Assembly (NCBI RefSeq): GCF_001429245.1
Contig: NZ_LMJE01000008.1
Span: forward strand, 451,868-515,867
From: Rhizobium sp. Root274
Lineage (GTDB): Bacteria > Pseudomonadota > Alphaproteobacteria > Rhizobiales > Rhizobiaceae
Reading direction: 5' to 3'
DNA: 64,000 nt
The translations under genes and the position numbers were made by a program. Of the stretch, positions 16,366 to 24,462 are shown in pieces (position 1 is the first letter of the stretch; the number at the start of each line of letters is the position of its first letter). Below the pieces are notes generated by a model, which saw only the letters and a list, made by a program, of their open reading frames with translations, was not told the DNA's origin and made no database searches.

Positions 16366-17489
16366 GGCTTGATCTCCTCAGCCACCGCCTGCGCGGCTGT
16401 TTCAGCGCCGAATGCGGCGGCAGCGGTGTGGACGAGGCGGCCGATGGCGCTCTCGGAGAAGAGATCGAAGCGGACTTCGACCGGCTGGCCGATCATGTCG
16501 GTCGACAGGGTCTTTTTCGGTGCGATGAGCACGGTCAGCGGATCGCGCGGGAGATCCGACTGCGATCCGCCCTTGCCGGGAAGCCAGAGGATTTCGGCAT
16601 CGTCGACATGGGTGCCGTCGGGATAGACGAGCGAGGCTGTCTTCACGCCGTAGAGGCTCATCAGCTTGTTATCGCTGACAGCTGCCGAAACGACGATCGG
16701 GGCATCGGCGCGCATCAGCCGGACGACCGGATCGCCGGTGCGGACAAAATCGCCGCTGGCAAAGCGCTGTTCGGTCTGCACGCAGTCGCAGGGGGATTCC
16801 ACCGTGATGGGATCGCCGACAGCGGGATTGACCGTGATCAACGGTTCGCCGAAGGCGAGTTGCGCCTTCTCGTTGAGGAAAGTGATGCGGCCAACGGCCG
16901 GGGCGGCGACATTGACTGTCTTGGCGGCAATGCTCGCGCTTTCCGGGCGCACGACATAGAGTTCGTCATAGACATTCGCCGAGAGGAAGGCGACAAGGGC
17001 TGCACCTATGGCGGCAACACCTGCGGTGGCCGCCACGCGGCGGCCCAATTGAGCAATGCGGCCTCCAGTCGACAGGCGCGGCGGTGCGGGCACCTGTTTG
17101 GAGCGGACCATGTCGGTGCGGCGAGCGACATCCAGCACATCGCCGGCCCTCACAACTTCACCTGCGATGATGGCGTCGGTCATGTAGCTCAGGAGACTGA
17201 TCTGGCTGTCCTCAAGAGCGCTGAAGACCAGACTGGTGCGGCCCTCGCCATCGGTTGCATACAGCACCTCGGAGGGGACGTGCGTCAGGCTGAAGTGATA
17301 GCCACTGAAAGGGATGGTAAGGTGCGCCATCACCTTCTTTCCGGCCGAGAAACCCTTGGCGTTGATGGCGAAGCCATTCATTGACCAGTCGTGCACGTCG
17401 TATTCCCGCCCGTCGATCGTGGCCTTCATGGGGAGCCTGTAGCGGGGGTGCTGACGCTGCAGTTCAGCTTCGTAAGATATGCCTCTCAT
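16362..17489 (-). CDS. alg44: Alg44-type PilZ c-di-GMP receptor / alginate co-polymerase
   Basis: 375 residues. The cytoplasmic N-terminus is a PilZ domain with both c-di-GMP signatures: QRQHPR (R12 and R16) and DWSMNG (D34-S36-G39, the DxSxxG motif). A single membrane helix follows around residues 150-172 (VAATAGVAAIGAALVAFLSA), then a periplasmic HlyD-like domain that keeps the Alg44 marker SPCDC. In Pseudomonas, c-di-GMP binding to Alg44 switches on the Alg8 polymerase. The intact site means polymer synthesis here is predicted to need c-di-GMP. The start ATG has GGAG 8 nt upstream, 21 nt after the alg8 stop. No diguanylate cyclase is encoded in the window. Confidence 0.93.
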   Translation of the reverse strand: MRGISYEAELQRQHPRYRLPMKATIDGREYDVHDWSMNGFAINAKGFSAGKKVMAHLTIPFSGYHFSLTHVPSEVLYATDGEGRTSLVFSALEDSQISLLSYMTDAIIAGEVVRAGDVLDVARRTDMVRSKQVPAPPRLSTGGRIAQLGRRVAATAGVAAIGAALVAFLSANVYDELYVVRPESASIAAKTVNVAAPAVGRITFLNEKAQLAFGEPLITVNPAVGDPITVESPCDCVQTEQRFASGDFVRTGDPVVRLMRADAPIVVSAAVSDNKLMSLYGVKTASLVYPDGTHVDDAEILWLPGKGGSQSDLPRDPLTVLIAPKKTLSTDMIGQPVEVRFDLFSESAIGRLVHTAAAAFGAETAAQAVAEEIKP

Positions 17490-17510
17490 GATCGAGACTC
17501 CGTTTCGTGT

Positions 17511-19010
17511 TCAAAGACGGGACATGGTGGTGATGCCGATCATCACGCTGCAGGCGGTGATCAGCGCGAGAATGCTGACCGACTGGTAGAGCTTGGATTC
17601 AAACTTGCGGTAGCTGACGAGCCAGCTGCGGTCTGCCTTGGCCAGTGTCGTGTTCTGGCGGGTCCACTTCTGCCGATCGAGGTGGAAGAAGATGAAGACC
17701 TTCATCGCCGACCCGAAGATCTGGTTGAAATAAAGCAGCAGTGGCGCAACGACGGATATCTGGCGGCGGGCGGTGAAGAGCGAAAGTGTGATCGCGTAGC
17801 GTGATGCCAGGATCCAGACGCCATAAACCAGGATGGTGAAGGGCGAGATCAGCAGGGTGGCAAGGATGGCGCTGGTCGCACCGATCAGGCAGGTCCACAT
17901 CGACATTCGCTGATCGAGGATGGCCCACCAGACGAAGTAGCCGATCCGGCGCGGGCCGAGCGCGAGCGCGCGGCGGTTGGTGCGCAGCATATTGCCATAC
18001 CAGCGAACCATCAGCATGGCGGCGGAACCGAAGAAACTTTCCGTCGGCGGATCCTCGATGGTCTTGACCATGACGTCGGGCAGATAGAGCATCTGGTAGC
18101 CGTTGCGCAGCAGCCAGAACCAGCTCGACTTGTCGTCGCCGGTCAAAAACTTGAAGCGTCCGAGCCTGGGGTGGTCGATAAAATCGACCTCGACCTGGGC
18201 GACAAAGTCGGGATTGCAGATGATCGAGGCGCGGAACATCGACATGCGCCCAGTGAGCGTCAGGACCCGGCGCGACAGGCCCATCGACGACATCAGGATG
18301 TGGCGCTGGGCAAAACGCAAGGCATACCACTGCTGGAAGATCCATTTGCCGCGCACCTCGGCGAATTCATCGGTGGTGAGCGCGCCGACCTTCGGATCGT
18401 GGAAGAAAGGGGCACATTTCTCGACGAGGTCGTCGGGGACGACGCTGTCGCCATCGATCACCGCGACCATTGCATCTGGGGCGGGGAAGAGGCGGGCGAT
18501 GGCGCGAAATCCCGAGGCAAGTGCATCGCGCTTGCCGCTGCCATCGATCCGCACGATCACGAGATCGACCGGATCCGTGTCGGCCACCATCGCGGCATAA
18601 AGTTTCTTGATGATGCGCTGATCCGACAGATCGACGATCGATGCGACCACGGTCGCAGGCCCTGGCGCCTTGAGTGCGGCGGCGAAGGCGGCACGGTACA
18701 CTTCGATCGTCGTTTCCGTTGGAATGCGGAAGCTGGTGACCAGGAAGTAGGAGGCAAAGCCCTCCCGCTTTTCGGCCATCGCCGCGCGCTTCATGCGTGG
18801 ATAGACATAAGCGCGGTAGAGGGCGCCGCGCAGGAAGTGCAGGATGCCCCAGCCATAGCGCCAGGCGCCGATCAGGCCGATGGCCAGCCCGGTCTTGCTG
18901 TCAATGATGGCATAGGCCTGGCTGGGCAGCGATGTCGCTGCCACAGCTATGCCCAGCACCATCAGGACATGTGCGACCGGGCTGTAGGTGAAGTCACCAG
19001 CAGATGCCAT
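17511..19010 (-). CDS. alg8: Alginate polymerase Alg8 (family 2 glycosyltransferase)
   Basis: 499 residues, close to Pseudomonas Alg8. This inner-membrane processive glycosyltransferase polymerises mannuronate from GDP-mannuronate. N-terminal membrane helices flank IGLIGAWRYGWGILHF. The catalytic domain has FLVTSFRIPTETT, GSGKRDALA, VIDGDS (DxD-type), LTGRMSMFRAS, FLTGDDKSSW and RWYGNMLR, all at the positions seen in Alg8. C-terminal membrane segments include LLLYFNQIFGSAMKVFIFFHLDRQ. The ATG at 19010 is preferred over the GTG at 19025 because GAAGG lies 8 nt before the ATG and inside the longer version. It overlaps the algD 3' end by 17 nt. Confidence 0.95.
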   Translation of the reverse strand: MASAGDFTYSPVAHVLMVLGIAVAATSLPSQAYAIIDSKTGLAIGLIGAWRYGWGILHFLRGALYRAYVYPRMKRAAMAEKREGFASYFLVTSFRIPTETTIEVYRAAFAAALKAPGPATVVASIVDLSDQRIIKKLYAAMVADTDPVDLVIVRIDGSGKRDALASGFRAIARLFPAPDAMVAVIDGDSVVPDDLVEKCAPFFHDPKVGALTTDEFAEVRGKWIFQQWYALRFAQRHILMSSMGLSRRVLTLTGRMSMFRASIICNPDFVAQVEVDFIDHPRLGRFKFLTGDDKSSWFWLLRNGYQMLYLPDVMVKTIEDPPTESFFGSAAMLMVRWYGNMLRTNRRALALGPRRIGYFVWWAILDQRMSMWTCLIGATSAILATLLISPFTILVYGVWILASRYAITLSLFTARRQISVVAPLLLYFNQIFGSAMKVFIFFHLDRQKWTRQNTTLAKADRSWLVSYRKFESKLYQSVSILALITACSVMIGITTMSRL

Positions 19011-20304
19011 GATAATTGCCTTCACTGCGCAGCGTCTTGTCGACGCGGACCAGGTCGATGATGTGGGTCTCGGGTTTGACCCGCTTCAGCGAACCATTCA
19101 TTTCGGCCCGGTTTCCAACCACGATGACGTCGGAGTCCGACAGGACCGATTCGATGTCCTCGTTGAGCAGTTCGGCCAGATGCGGCAGGCGGGCACTGAC
19201 GAAGCTCGCATTGGCACCGGTCAGACGGTTCATCCGGATGTTCGGATCGAAGATCTTGATCTGGTACCCGCGGCCGTAAAGGCGCTCAGCGAGCTCGACC
19301 AGCGGACTTTCGCGCAGGTCATCGGTATCCGGCTTGAAGCTCAGGCCGACGATGCCGACCTTGCGGCTGCCCTGGTTGGCGATCAGGCTGTAGGCGCGAT
19401 TGATCTGTACCTCGTTGGCCGAGAGCGTTGCCTCAAGCAGCGGTGCCGGGGTGCCCTGGCGGCGCGACATGCTGATCAGGGCGCGCAGATCCTTGGGCAG
19501 GCAGGAGCCGCCGAAGGCGAAGCCGGGGGTAAGGTAGGCCTTGGAGATGTTCAGCCGGTCGTCCGCGCAGAGAATGTCGAGGGCGACGTGGCTGTCGATG
19601 CCGGCCTTGCTCAGGATGTTGCCGATCTCGTTGGAGAAGCTGATCTTGAGCGCATGCCAGGCATTGTTGGTGTATTTGATGCCCTCGGCAGTCTTAATAT
19701 CGACGACGAATTTTGGCCGGTTGATCGGGGCATGGATTGCTTCGAGCCGGTCCAGTGTAAATTTGTCGGACGCGCCGAAGACGATGACGCCGGGATCGTA
19801 GTAATCCTTGATGGCTGTGCTTTCGCGCAAGAATTCCGGCAGATAAGCGATGCCAAAATCTTCGGAGGCCTTCATCCCGGAGGCGGCTTCAAGTGCTGGG
19901 ATGACAACGCTTTCCGTGGTCCCGGGCAGGCAGGTTGAGCGCACGACAACCGAATGGAACGTGTTCTTCAGCTTGATTGCTGCGCCAATGTCTTCGGCGA
20001 CGCGCTTGAGATATTCGGTGTTGAGGTTGCCATCGGGCAGGGATGGAGTGCCGACGCAGATCAGCGACAGGTCGGTCGCTGCGATAGCGGCTGCGGCGTC
20101 ATGCGTCGCGGTCAGCCTGCCGGAGGCAACGCCATCGCGAATGATCTCCTCAAGGCCCGGTTCGATGATGGGCGACTTCCCCGCCATCAGCGGGCCGATC
20201 TTGTTGGGATCCGGATCGACCGCCGTAACGTGGTGGCCCTCCTTCACCAGGCATGCGGCTGACACTGCGCCGACATAGCCGGCACCAAATATACTGATCT
20301 TCAT
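18994..20304 (-). CDS. algD: GDP-mannose 6-dehydrogenase AlgD
   Basis: 436 residues, the same length as Pseudomonas AlgD. It oxidises GDP-mannose to GDP-mannuronate with NAD, the committed step to alginate. Features: N-terminal NAD-binding MKISIFGAGYVGAV, EFLRESTAIKDY, IKYTNNAWHALKI, the catalytic cysteine in GFAFGGSCLPKD (C268, the same number as in Pseudomonas), GLSFKPDTDDLRESP, and a C-terminus ending GICW exactly as in AlgD. These blocks favour GDP-mannose dehydrogenase over UDP-glucose dehydrogenase. It is the first gene of the operon; AGGAG stands 6 nt before the ATG. An AT-rich 222-nt region with palindromes lies upstream and probably holds the main promoter. Confidence 0.96.
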   Translation of the reverse strand: MKISIFGAGYVGAVSAACLVKEGHHVTAVDPDPNKIGPLMAGKSPIIEPGLEEIIRDGVASGRLTATHDAAAAIAATDLSLICVGTPSLPDGNLNTEYLKRVAEDIGAAIKLKNTFHSVVVRSTCLPGTTESVVIPALEAASGMKASEDFGIAYLPEFLRESTAIKDYYDPGVIVFGASDKFTLDRLEAIHAPINRPKFVVDIKTAEGIKYTNNAWHALKISFSNEIGNILSKAGIDSHVALDILCADDRLNISKAYLTPGFAFGGSCLPKDLRALISMSRRQGTPAPLLEATLSANEVQINRAYSLIANQGSRKVGIVGLSFKPDTDDLRESPLVELAERLYGRGYQIKIFDPNIRMNRLTGANASFVSARLPHLAELLNEDIESVLSDSDVIVVGNRAEMNGSLKRVKPETHIIDLVRVDKTLRSEGNYHGICW

Positions 20305-20343
20305 GCTCAGCTCCTTTGTATAGAGCCTGAGTTAAGCAAATAT

Positions 20344-20366
20344 AAATGTTAATCACATCAACATTT
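20344..20366. promoter_or_regulatory. Palindrome AAATGTT-N9-AACATTT, candidate operator of algD
   Basis: Perfect 7-bp arms separated by 9 nt, 38 nt upstream of the algD start codon. On the coding strand the spacer contains TGTGA, a Crp-type half site, and the arms are AT-rich like Ros/MucR targets. Either the neighbouring Crp/Fnr protein or the locus Ros/MucR protein could bind; which one cannot be told from sequence. Confidence 0.35.
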
Positions 20367-20414
20367 GTTAAGTAAAACTCAAATTTATCGCCGCTTAATT
20401 TTACAGATGCAAAT

Positions 20415-20447
20415 ATTTACCCCGAGGAGCCGTTCCTCGCGGTAAAT
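20415..20447. other. 14-bp inverted repeat (13/14 matching) after the Crp/Fnr gene
   Basis: Arms ATTTACCCCGAGGA and TCCTCGCGGTAAAT with a 5-nt loop, 80 nt past the Crp/Fnr stop. It could terminate that transcript before algD, but there is no clear T-run on either side, so an operator role is equally possible. Confidence 0.4.
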
Positions 20448-20526
20448 CTATTTTCAATAGCCAAGTTCGTCGAGATCGGCCCGCGCTGGAAGCGCTCGAA
20501 TGAGATCCAGCCGAGCCATGAAGGCG

Positions 20527-21225
20527 TCAGGCGGCAGCGACCAACTCTTCGCCAAGCTTCTCCAGCTTGGAGATGCTGTTCACCAGAATTCCGCCTCGGC
20601 TGGTGGCGATGATGCCGCGTTTCCCCATGTCTCCGATGATGCGGTTGAAATGGATATGGGTGAGGCCGATCGCATCCGCCAAAAGGGATTGCGTCACGGG
20701 AATGAAGACGGGTCCGGCTTGACCGCCTGCGACCGACAGCCTGAGCGACAGCTCCTTGAGCAGCATGATGACGCGGGCGCGCGCATCGCTGCGCCCCAGG
20801 CTGGTGATATGATTGCGCATGATTGCGTTCTGCTCTTCCGCCAGGGTCCAAAGAGCCTGATTGAGGCCGACGACGCTGTTGCTGAGGCCGATCAGGCTCT
20901 CGCAGTCAAAGCGGTCGATGCGAACTGCTGTAACGGCAGCGATGCCATGATCCATCACGGTCGGATAAATATGCGGATTGCAGATGTCGCCCGCAGCAAG
21001 GAACATGATGACCTGCCTGCTGCCGTCAGGCAGAAGGCGGTAGCGCATGGCCAGGCCGTGTCCAATGGTCAGGACATGCCGCACCGTTTTGCCTGCGCCT
21101 AAGATTTCACTGCCCTTTTCCAGGCATGTCGAGCGAAATCCGACCGATTCCAAGACCGGGCTTGTCCGACCAGACGACGGCAGCAGTTGTCCCACGCGCC
21201 GCATAAAAGGTGATACATGATGCAT
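20527..21225 (-). CDS. Crp/Fnr-family transcriptional regulator
   Basis: 232 residues from the ATG at 21225, which has GGGGAAG upstream; an in-frame TTG at 21267 is less likely. The N-terminal half is a cyclic-nucleotide-binding-like beta-barrel (LTIGHGLAMRYRLLPDGSRQVIMFLAAGDI), followed by a long dimer helix and a C-terminal helix-turn-helix (VTQSLLADAIGLTHIHFNRIIGDMGKRGII). No Fnr-type cysteine cluster is evident, so it is probably not an iron-sulfur oxygen sensor; the ligand is unknown. It lies between the two divergent arms of the alginate locus and is read in the direction of algD, so it is a natural candidate to control one or both arms. Confidence 0.88.
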   Translation of the reverse strand: MHHVSPFMRRVGQLLPSSGRTSPVLESVGFRSTCLEKGSEILGAGKTVRHVLTIGHGLAMRYRLLPDGSRQVIMFLAAGDICNPHIYPTVMDHGIAAVTAVRIDRFDCESLIGLSNSVVGLNQALWTLAEEQNAIMRNHITSLGRSDARARVIMLLKELSLRLSVAGGQAGPVFIPVTQSLLADAIGLTHIHFNRIIGDMGKRGIIATSRGGILVNSISKLEKLGEELVAAA

Positions 21226-21617
21226 TTTCTGACTTCCCCAACGCCAACATATCCCATTGAAAATCAATGCACTTTCATGATGTCCATTCGCCGCTGATCT
21301 CGGCGCACAAATACTCTCAGGTACAAAGCATGCTCAGTTATGAGCAAACTGTGTCCTGTTCTCTTGAATGTTTCCCCTGGGTCTTTTTATAGCATTCTCC
21401 GGTCAGAGACCGAAACTTCGCTGTCTATCGCAATAAGTAATTTTGTGCCTGCCGTCCGCACTGCTCGTGACTAGATGATACGAAATCTGGACATATGAAC
21501 AAGTCCGTAAATAGAGTCTTTTCGAAATGTTTTTCTGTTTTCATTAACTCAGATAAACGACGGATCGATTAATTGATTGGTAACGATAAGCTCCTTCCGT
21601 ATGGGTGGAGTGAGAGA
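21226..21617. promoter_or_regulatory. Divergent intergenic region between the Crp/Fnr gene and the mannose-precursor operon
   Basis: 392 nt without a convincing gene, AT-rich toward the right. It must contain promoters for both the minus-strand regulator and the plus-strand operon. It carries a perfect 16-bp palindrome (21331-21346) and a weaker GGAC-N10-GTCC repeat near 21490-21510. No promoter elements could be fixed with confidence. Confidence 0.55.
21331..21346. promoter_or_regulatory. Perfect palindrome TGCTCA-GTTA-TGAGCA
   Basis: Six-base arms with a 4-nt centre, 106 nt before the Crp/Fnr start and 271 nt before the isomerase start. Size and position suit a dimeric regulator site, possibly autoregulation by the adjacent Crp/Fnr protein. 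It is not the textbook Fnr/FixK box. Confidence 0.35.
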
Positions 21618-22901
21618 ATGCGCGGCAATTCAGCCTGGAATAGACTCAATTTCAATTCGAATGTTGATTTTACACTGACACTCGAAGACGCCGGCTTCCA
21701 ATTCCGCCGAATGCTGTTCGAGGATATATTGCCTCTTTGGTCTACGGTCGGAATTGATCGGATGAGAGGCGGTTTTTGCGAAAGTATATCTCAAGAGGGC
21801 CGGATTCCGACTTCCGCCCGGCGGGTCCGGGTGACGGCCCGGCAGATCTATAGTTTCTGCGAGGCGGCCCGATTGGGCTGGAACAAGACCGCGGCTGCGG
21901 CGTGCCTGCGTCACGGCTATCGCTTCCTACTCAATTACAGTGCTCCAGACGGTCTGCTGTTCCATGGGCTCAGTGATGACGACAGCCTGGTCGACCAGGA
22001 CCATCATCTTTACGATCAGGCCTTTCTGCTGTTTGCCTATGCCCATTCCTTCGCACATCTGCAGGACGAGGATTACCGGCGGCGGGCGCTCCTGACGCTG
22101 GCCAGTCTTAAGGAGCGGCTCGGGCATGACGCCGGCGGTTTTAAGGACCATACGGCGGCACCTTATCCTCTGCGTTCAAACCCCCATATGCACCTGCTTG
22201 AGGCCGCGCTGGCCTGGATGGAGCTGGACGCCAATCCGACGTGGCGGATGCTGGCGGACGAGATCGTTGCCCTGTTCAAAAGCCGCTTTTATGACCCCGA
22301 CCACGGCGTCGTGCGTGAGTTTTTCCATGCCGACTGGAGCGTGATCGACGAGGACGGCCGGTCTCGGATCGAGCCAGGCCACAACTTCGAATGGGCCTGG
22401 CTCTTGATCCGCTGGTCTCAGGCGACCGGCGGGAAGATAGGTGACCGGGCGGAGCGCATGATCGCCTTTGCCGAACAGCATGGGGTCGACCCCGTCCGTC
22501 GGGTGGCGGTTAACGAGGTGTGGTCGGATGGTTTGATCGCGGACGGCAAGGCAAGGCTTTGGCCGCAGACAGAACGGCTGAAGGCTTGGCTTGCGCTTGC
22601 GGACGTGCGTGAAGGCCAAGGCCGTTGGTCGGCCGAGCAGAACGCGCTCGAGGCCTGCCGTGGCCTGTTCGCCTATCTCGATGTTGATGCCCGGGGGACC
22701 TGGCACGACGTGATGTTGGAGGATGGAAGCTTCAACGCAGGCCCCGCGCCGGCGAGTTCGCTTTATCACATCATCTGCGCCCTTGGAGAGCTCATGCGGT
22801 ATCTGGAGCGGCAGACCGTTACAGGCGCGCTGGATCGATATGGCGACAAGGCTGAGGTGCCCTCGCCGATGCCGGCCGGTATCATCATGGGGATGTTGTG
22901 A
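21618..22901 (+). CDS. pmi: AGE-family mannose-6-phosphate isomerase
   Basis: 427 residues from an ATG with GGAG 7 nt upstream; a TTG at 21573 would give an atypical N-terminus. It belongs to the N-acylglucosamine 2-epimerase superfamily (alpha/alpha-6 barrel): VTARQIYSFCEAARLGW, YDQAFLLFAYA, RSNPHMHLLEAALAW, EPGHNFEWAWLL and WPQTERLKAW are the family blocks. Rhizobial phosphomannose isomerase (Pmi) is of this family. It most likely interconverts fructose-6-phosphate and mannose-6-phosphate to feed the phosphomannomutase next door, which would cover for the degenerate isomerase domain of AlgA. It is the first gene of the divergent operon and overlaps the next by 1 nt. A true N-acylglucosamine or other sugar epimerase cannot be fully excluded. 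Confidence 0.85.
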   Translation: MRGNSAWNRLNFNSNVDFTLTLEDAGFQFRRMLFEDILPLWSTVGIDRMRGGFCESISQEGRIPTSARRVRVTARQIYSFCEAARLGWNKTAAAACLRHGYRFLLNYSAPDGLLFHGLSDDDSLVDQDHHLYDQAFLLFAYAHSFAHLQDEDYRRRALLTLASLKERLGHDAGGFKDHTAAPYPLRSNPHMHLLEAALAWMELDANPTWRMLADEIVALFKSRFYDPDHGVVREFFHADWSVIDEDGRSRIEPGHNFEWAWLLIRWSQATGGKIGDRAERMIAFAEQHGVDPVRRVAVNEVWSDGLIADGKARLWPQTERLKAWLALADVREGQGRWSAEQNALEACRGLFAYLDVDARGTWHDVMLEDGSFNAGPAPASSLYHIICALGELMRYLERQTVTGALDRYGDKAEVPSPMPAGIIMGML

Positions 22902-24433
22902 TGGGCGCCCTCTCGTTCCCCGCACTGTCTCCGTCACCAACCGTCGGCTTCGCTCCGGTCGGTCTTTCCACTTCACTTTCCGGGGATTTGAAATTCGGGA
23001 CCTCTGGGCTGAGGGGGCTGGTTGCCGATCTGGTCGGCTTGCCCTCACGGGCCTACGCGCTCGGCTTCGTTCGTCACGCCATGGCGCTTGCGCCGCAGAC
23101 GAGGGAGGTGCTGGTGGGCCGCGACCTACGGTCCAGCAGCCTGGCGATATCAGAGGACTGCCGTGCGGCCATCGGGTACACGGGATTGACGGCGGTGGAT
23201 TGCGGCGCTGTGCCCACTCCGGCCCTTGCGCTTGAGGCCATCCGTCGCGGTTGCCCGGCCATCATGGTGACGGGGAGCCACATTCCCGATGATCGCAACG
23301 GGTTGAAATTCTATCTGCCGCATGGCGAGATCTCGAAGGCGGATGAGGCTGCGATTGCGGCACAGGTGGCGTCACTCGGCGACGCCGTTCTCGACAGTCT
23401 TTCACAGGCAGCGGTCGGGAAAGATCTCCAGACGCTATCGGTCAATGCTGCATATGTGGCGCGATATGTCGACGTCTTCGGTCCGCAAAGTTTCGCCGGT
23501 CGGCGGGTGGCGGTTTACCAACACAGTTCGGTTGCCCGTGACCTGATGGTGGACATTCTGCGTGGGCTTGGCGCCGAGGTTGCGGCTTTCGGCCGGGCTG
23601 CGCACTTCATTCCAGTGGATACGGAAGCGCACGAACCCGAGATGGTCGGGTACATCGCGGAGATCGCGCGTACGGGTCAATTCGATGCGGTCGTCTCGAC
23701 GGATGGCGATGCAGACAGGCCGCTTGTCGCCGACGAAACGGGCGTGATCATGCGGGGTGACGTGCTTGGCTTGCTCACCGCCAAACTCCTGGAGCTGCAA
23801 ACGATTGTCACTCCGGTGACGTCCGGGAGCGTGGTCGAGCGCGCCGGAGGGTCCGGCGAAGTGGTTCGCACCCGTGTCGGTTCGCCCTTCGTCATAGCCG
23901 CCATGGAGACTGCGGCCATCTCAGGGAAGGCCGGGATCATCGGTTTTGAGGCCAATGGCGGCGTCTTGCTGGGTTCGGATGCGATCTGGCAGGGGCGGGC
24001 GCTCACCCGCCTGCCGACGCGGGATGCGATGTTGCCGATCCTGGCCTGCCTGCTGGCGATCGCAAAGTGGGAAAAGCCACTTTCGGCCATCATCGGAGAC
24101 TTGCCCGTGGGATATGCGCTGGCGGATCGTCTCAAGGACATACCGTCATCGTTGTCGCAGGATTTTCTCGACCAGATTTCGCAGGACGTGACCTTCTCGG
24201 ACGCCTATTTCAAAACGGTGGGCGGCATCCGCGCCGTCGACCGCCTGGATGGCGTGCGGTTTAGTCTCAATGACGGCTCCGTCGTGCATTACCGGGCCTC
24301 TGGCAACGCACCGGAATTACGATGTTATGTTGAGGCACAGACGAAAGAGCGCGCGGTCAAACTGCTTTCTTGGGGCATCGAAGCCGCACGTACTCAACTC
24401 AACAGCAAGCAAACCTTGCACATTCAACGCTAA
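22901..24433 (+). CDS. algC: Phosphomannomutase (AlgC-type)
   Basis: About 510 residues. It converts mannose-6-phosphate to mannose-1-phosphate, the substrate of AlgA. Hallmarks: KFGTSGLRGLV at the N-terminus, the phosphoserine loop VTGSHIPDDRNG, the metal loop STDGDADRPL, sugar-binding GFEANGGVLLG and phosphate-binding RASGNAPELR. It starts at an ATG sharing one base with the isomerase stop (TGATG); an adjacent in-frame GTG at 22898 is the alternative. Homologues may also use glucose phosphates, but its place between isomerase and alginate genes supports the mannose role. Confidence 0.9.
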   Translation: MGALSFPALSPSPTVGFAPVGLSTSLSGDLKFGTSGLRGLVADLVGLPSRAYALGFVRHAMALAPQTREVLVGRDLRSSSLAISEDCRAAIGYTGLTAVDCGAVPTPALALEAIRRGCPAIMVTGSHIPDDRNGLKFYLPHGEISKADEAAIAAQVASLGDAVLDSLSQAAVGKDLQTLSVNAAYVARYVDVFGPQSFAGRRVAVYQHSSVARDLMVDILRGLGAEVAAFGRAAHFIPVDTEAHEPEMVGYIAEIARTGQFDAVVSTDGDADRPLVADETGVIMRGDVLGLLTAKLLELQTIVTPVTSGSVVERAGGSGEVVRTRVGSPFVIAAMETAAISGKAGIIGFEANGGVLLGSDAIWQGRALTRLPTRDAMLPILACLLAIAKWEKPLSAIIGDLPVGYALADRLKDIPSSLSQDFLDQISQDVTFSDAYFKTVGGIRAVDRLDGVRFSLNDGSVVHYRASGNAPELRCYVEAQTKERAVKLLSWGIEAARTQLNSKQTLHIQR

Positions 24434-24462
24434 TTCCGGGGCGGCAGAAATGCTGTGCGACA

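Larger units (their letters stand above)
20305..20526. promoter_or_regulatory. AT-rich control region upstream of algD
   Basis: 222 nt between the stop of the Crp/Fnr gene and the algD start, much richer in A/T than its surroundings. It holds two inverted repeats, listed separately (20344-20366 and 20415-20447). As the algD operon begins here, this is the best candidate for its promoter, but no convincing -35/-10 pair could be fixed by eye. Confidence 0.55.

Noticed and set aside
18994..20304. UDP-glucose 6-dehydrogenase as the identity of the dehydrogenase
   Set aside because: Length of 436, the ESTAIKDY and NAWHALK blocks and the GICW end match GDP-mannose dehydrogenase AlgD, and the neighbours are alg8 and alg44.
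22176..23048. Minus-strand frame of 290 codons across the isomerase and phosphomannomutase junction
   Set aside because: It spans two well-supported overlapping genes and shows no domain.
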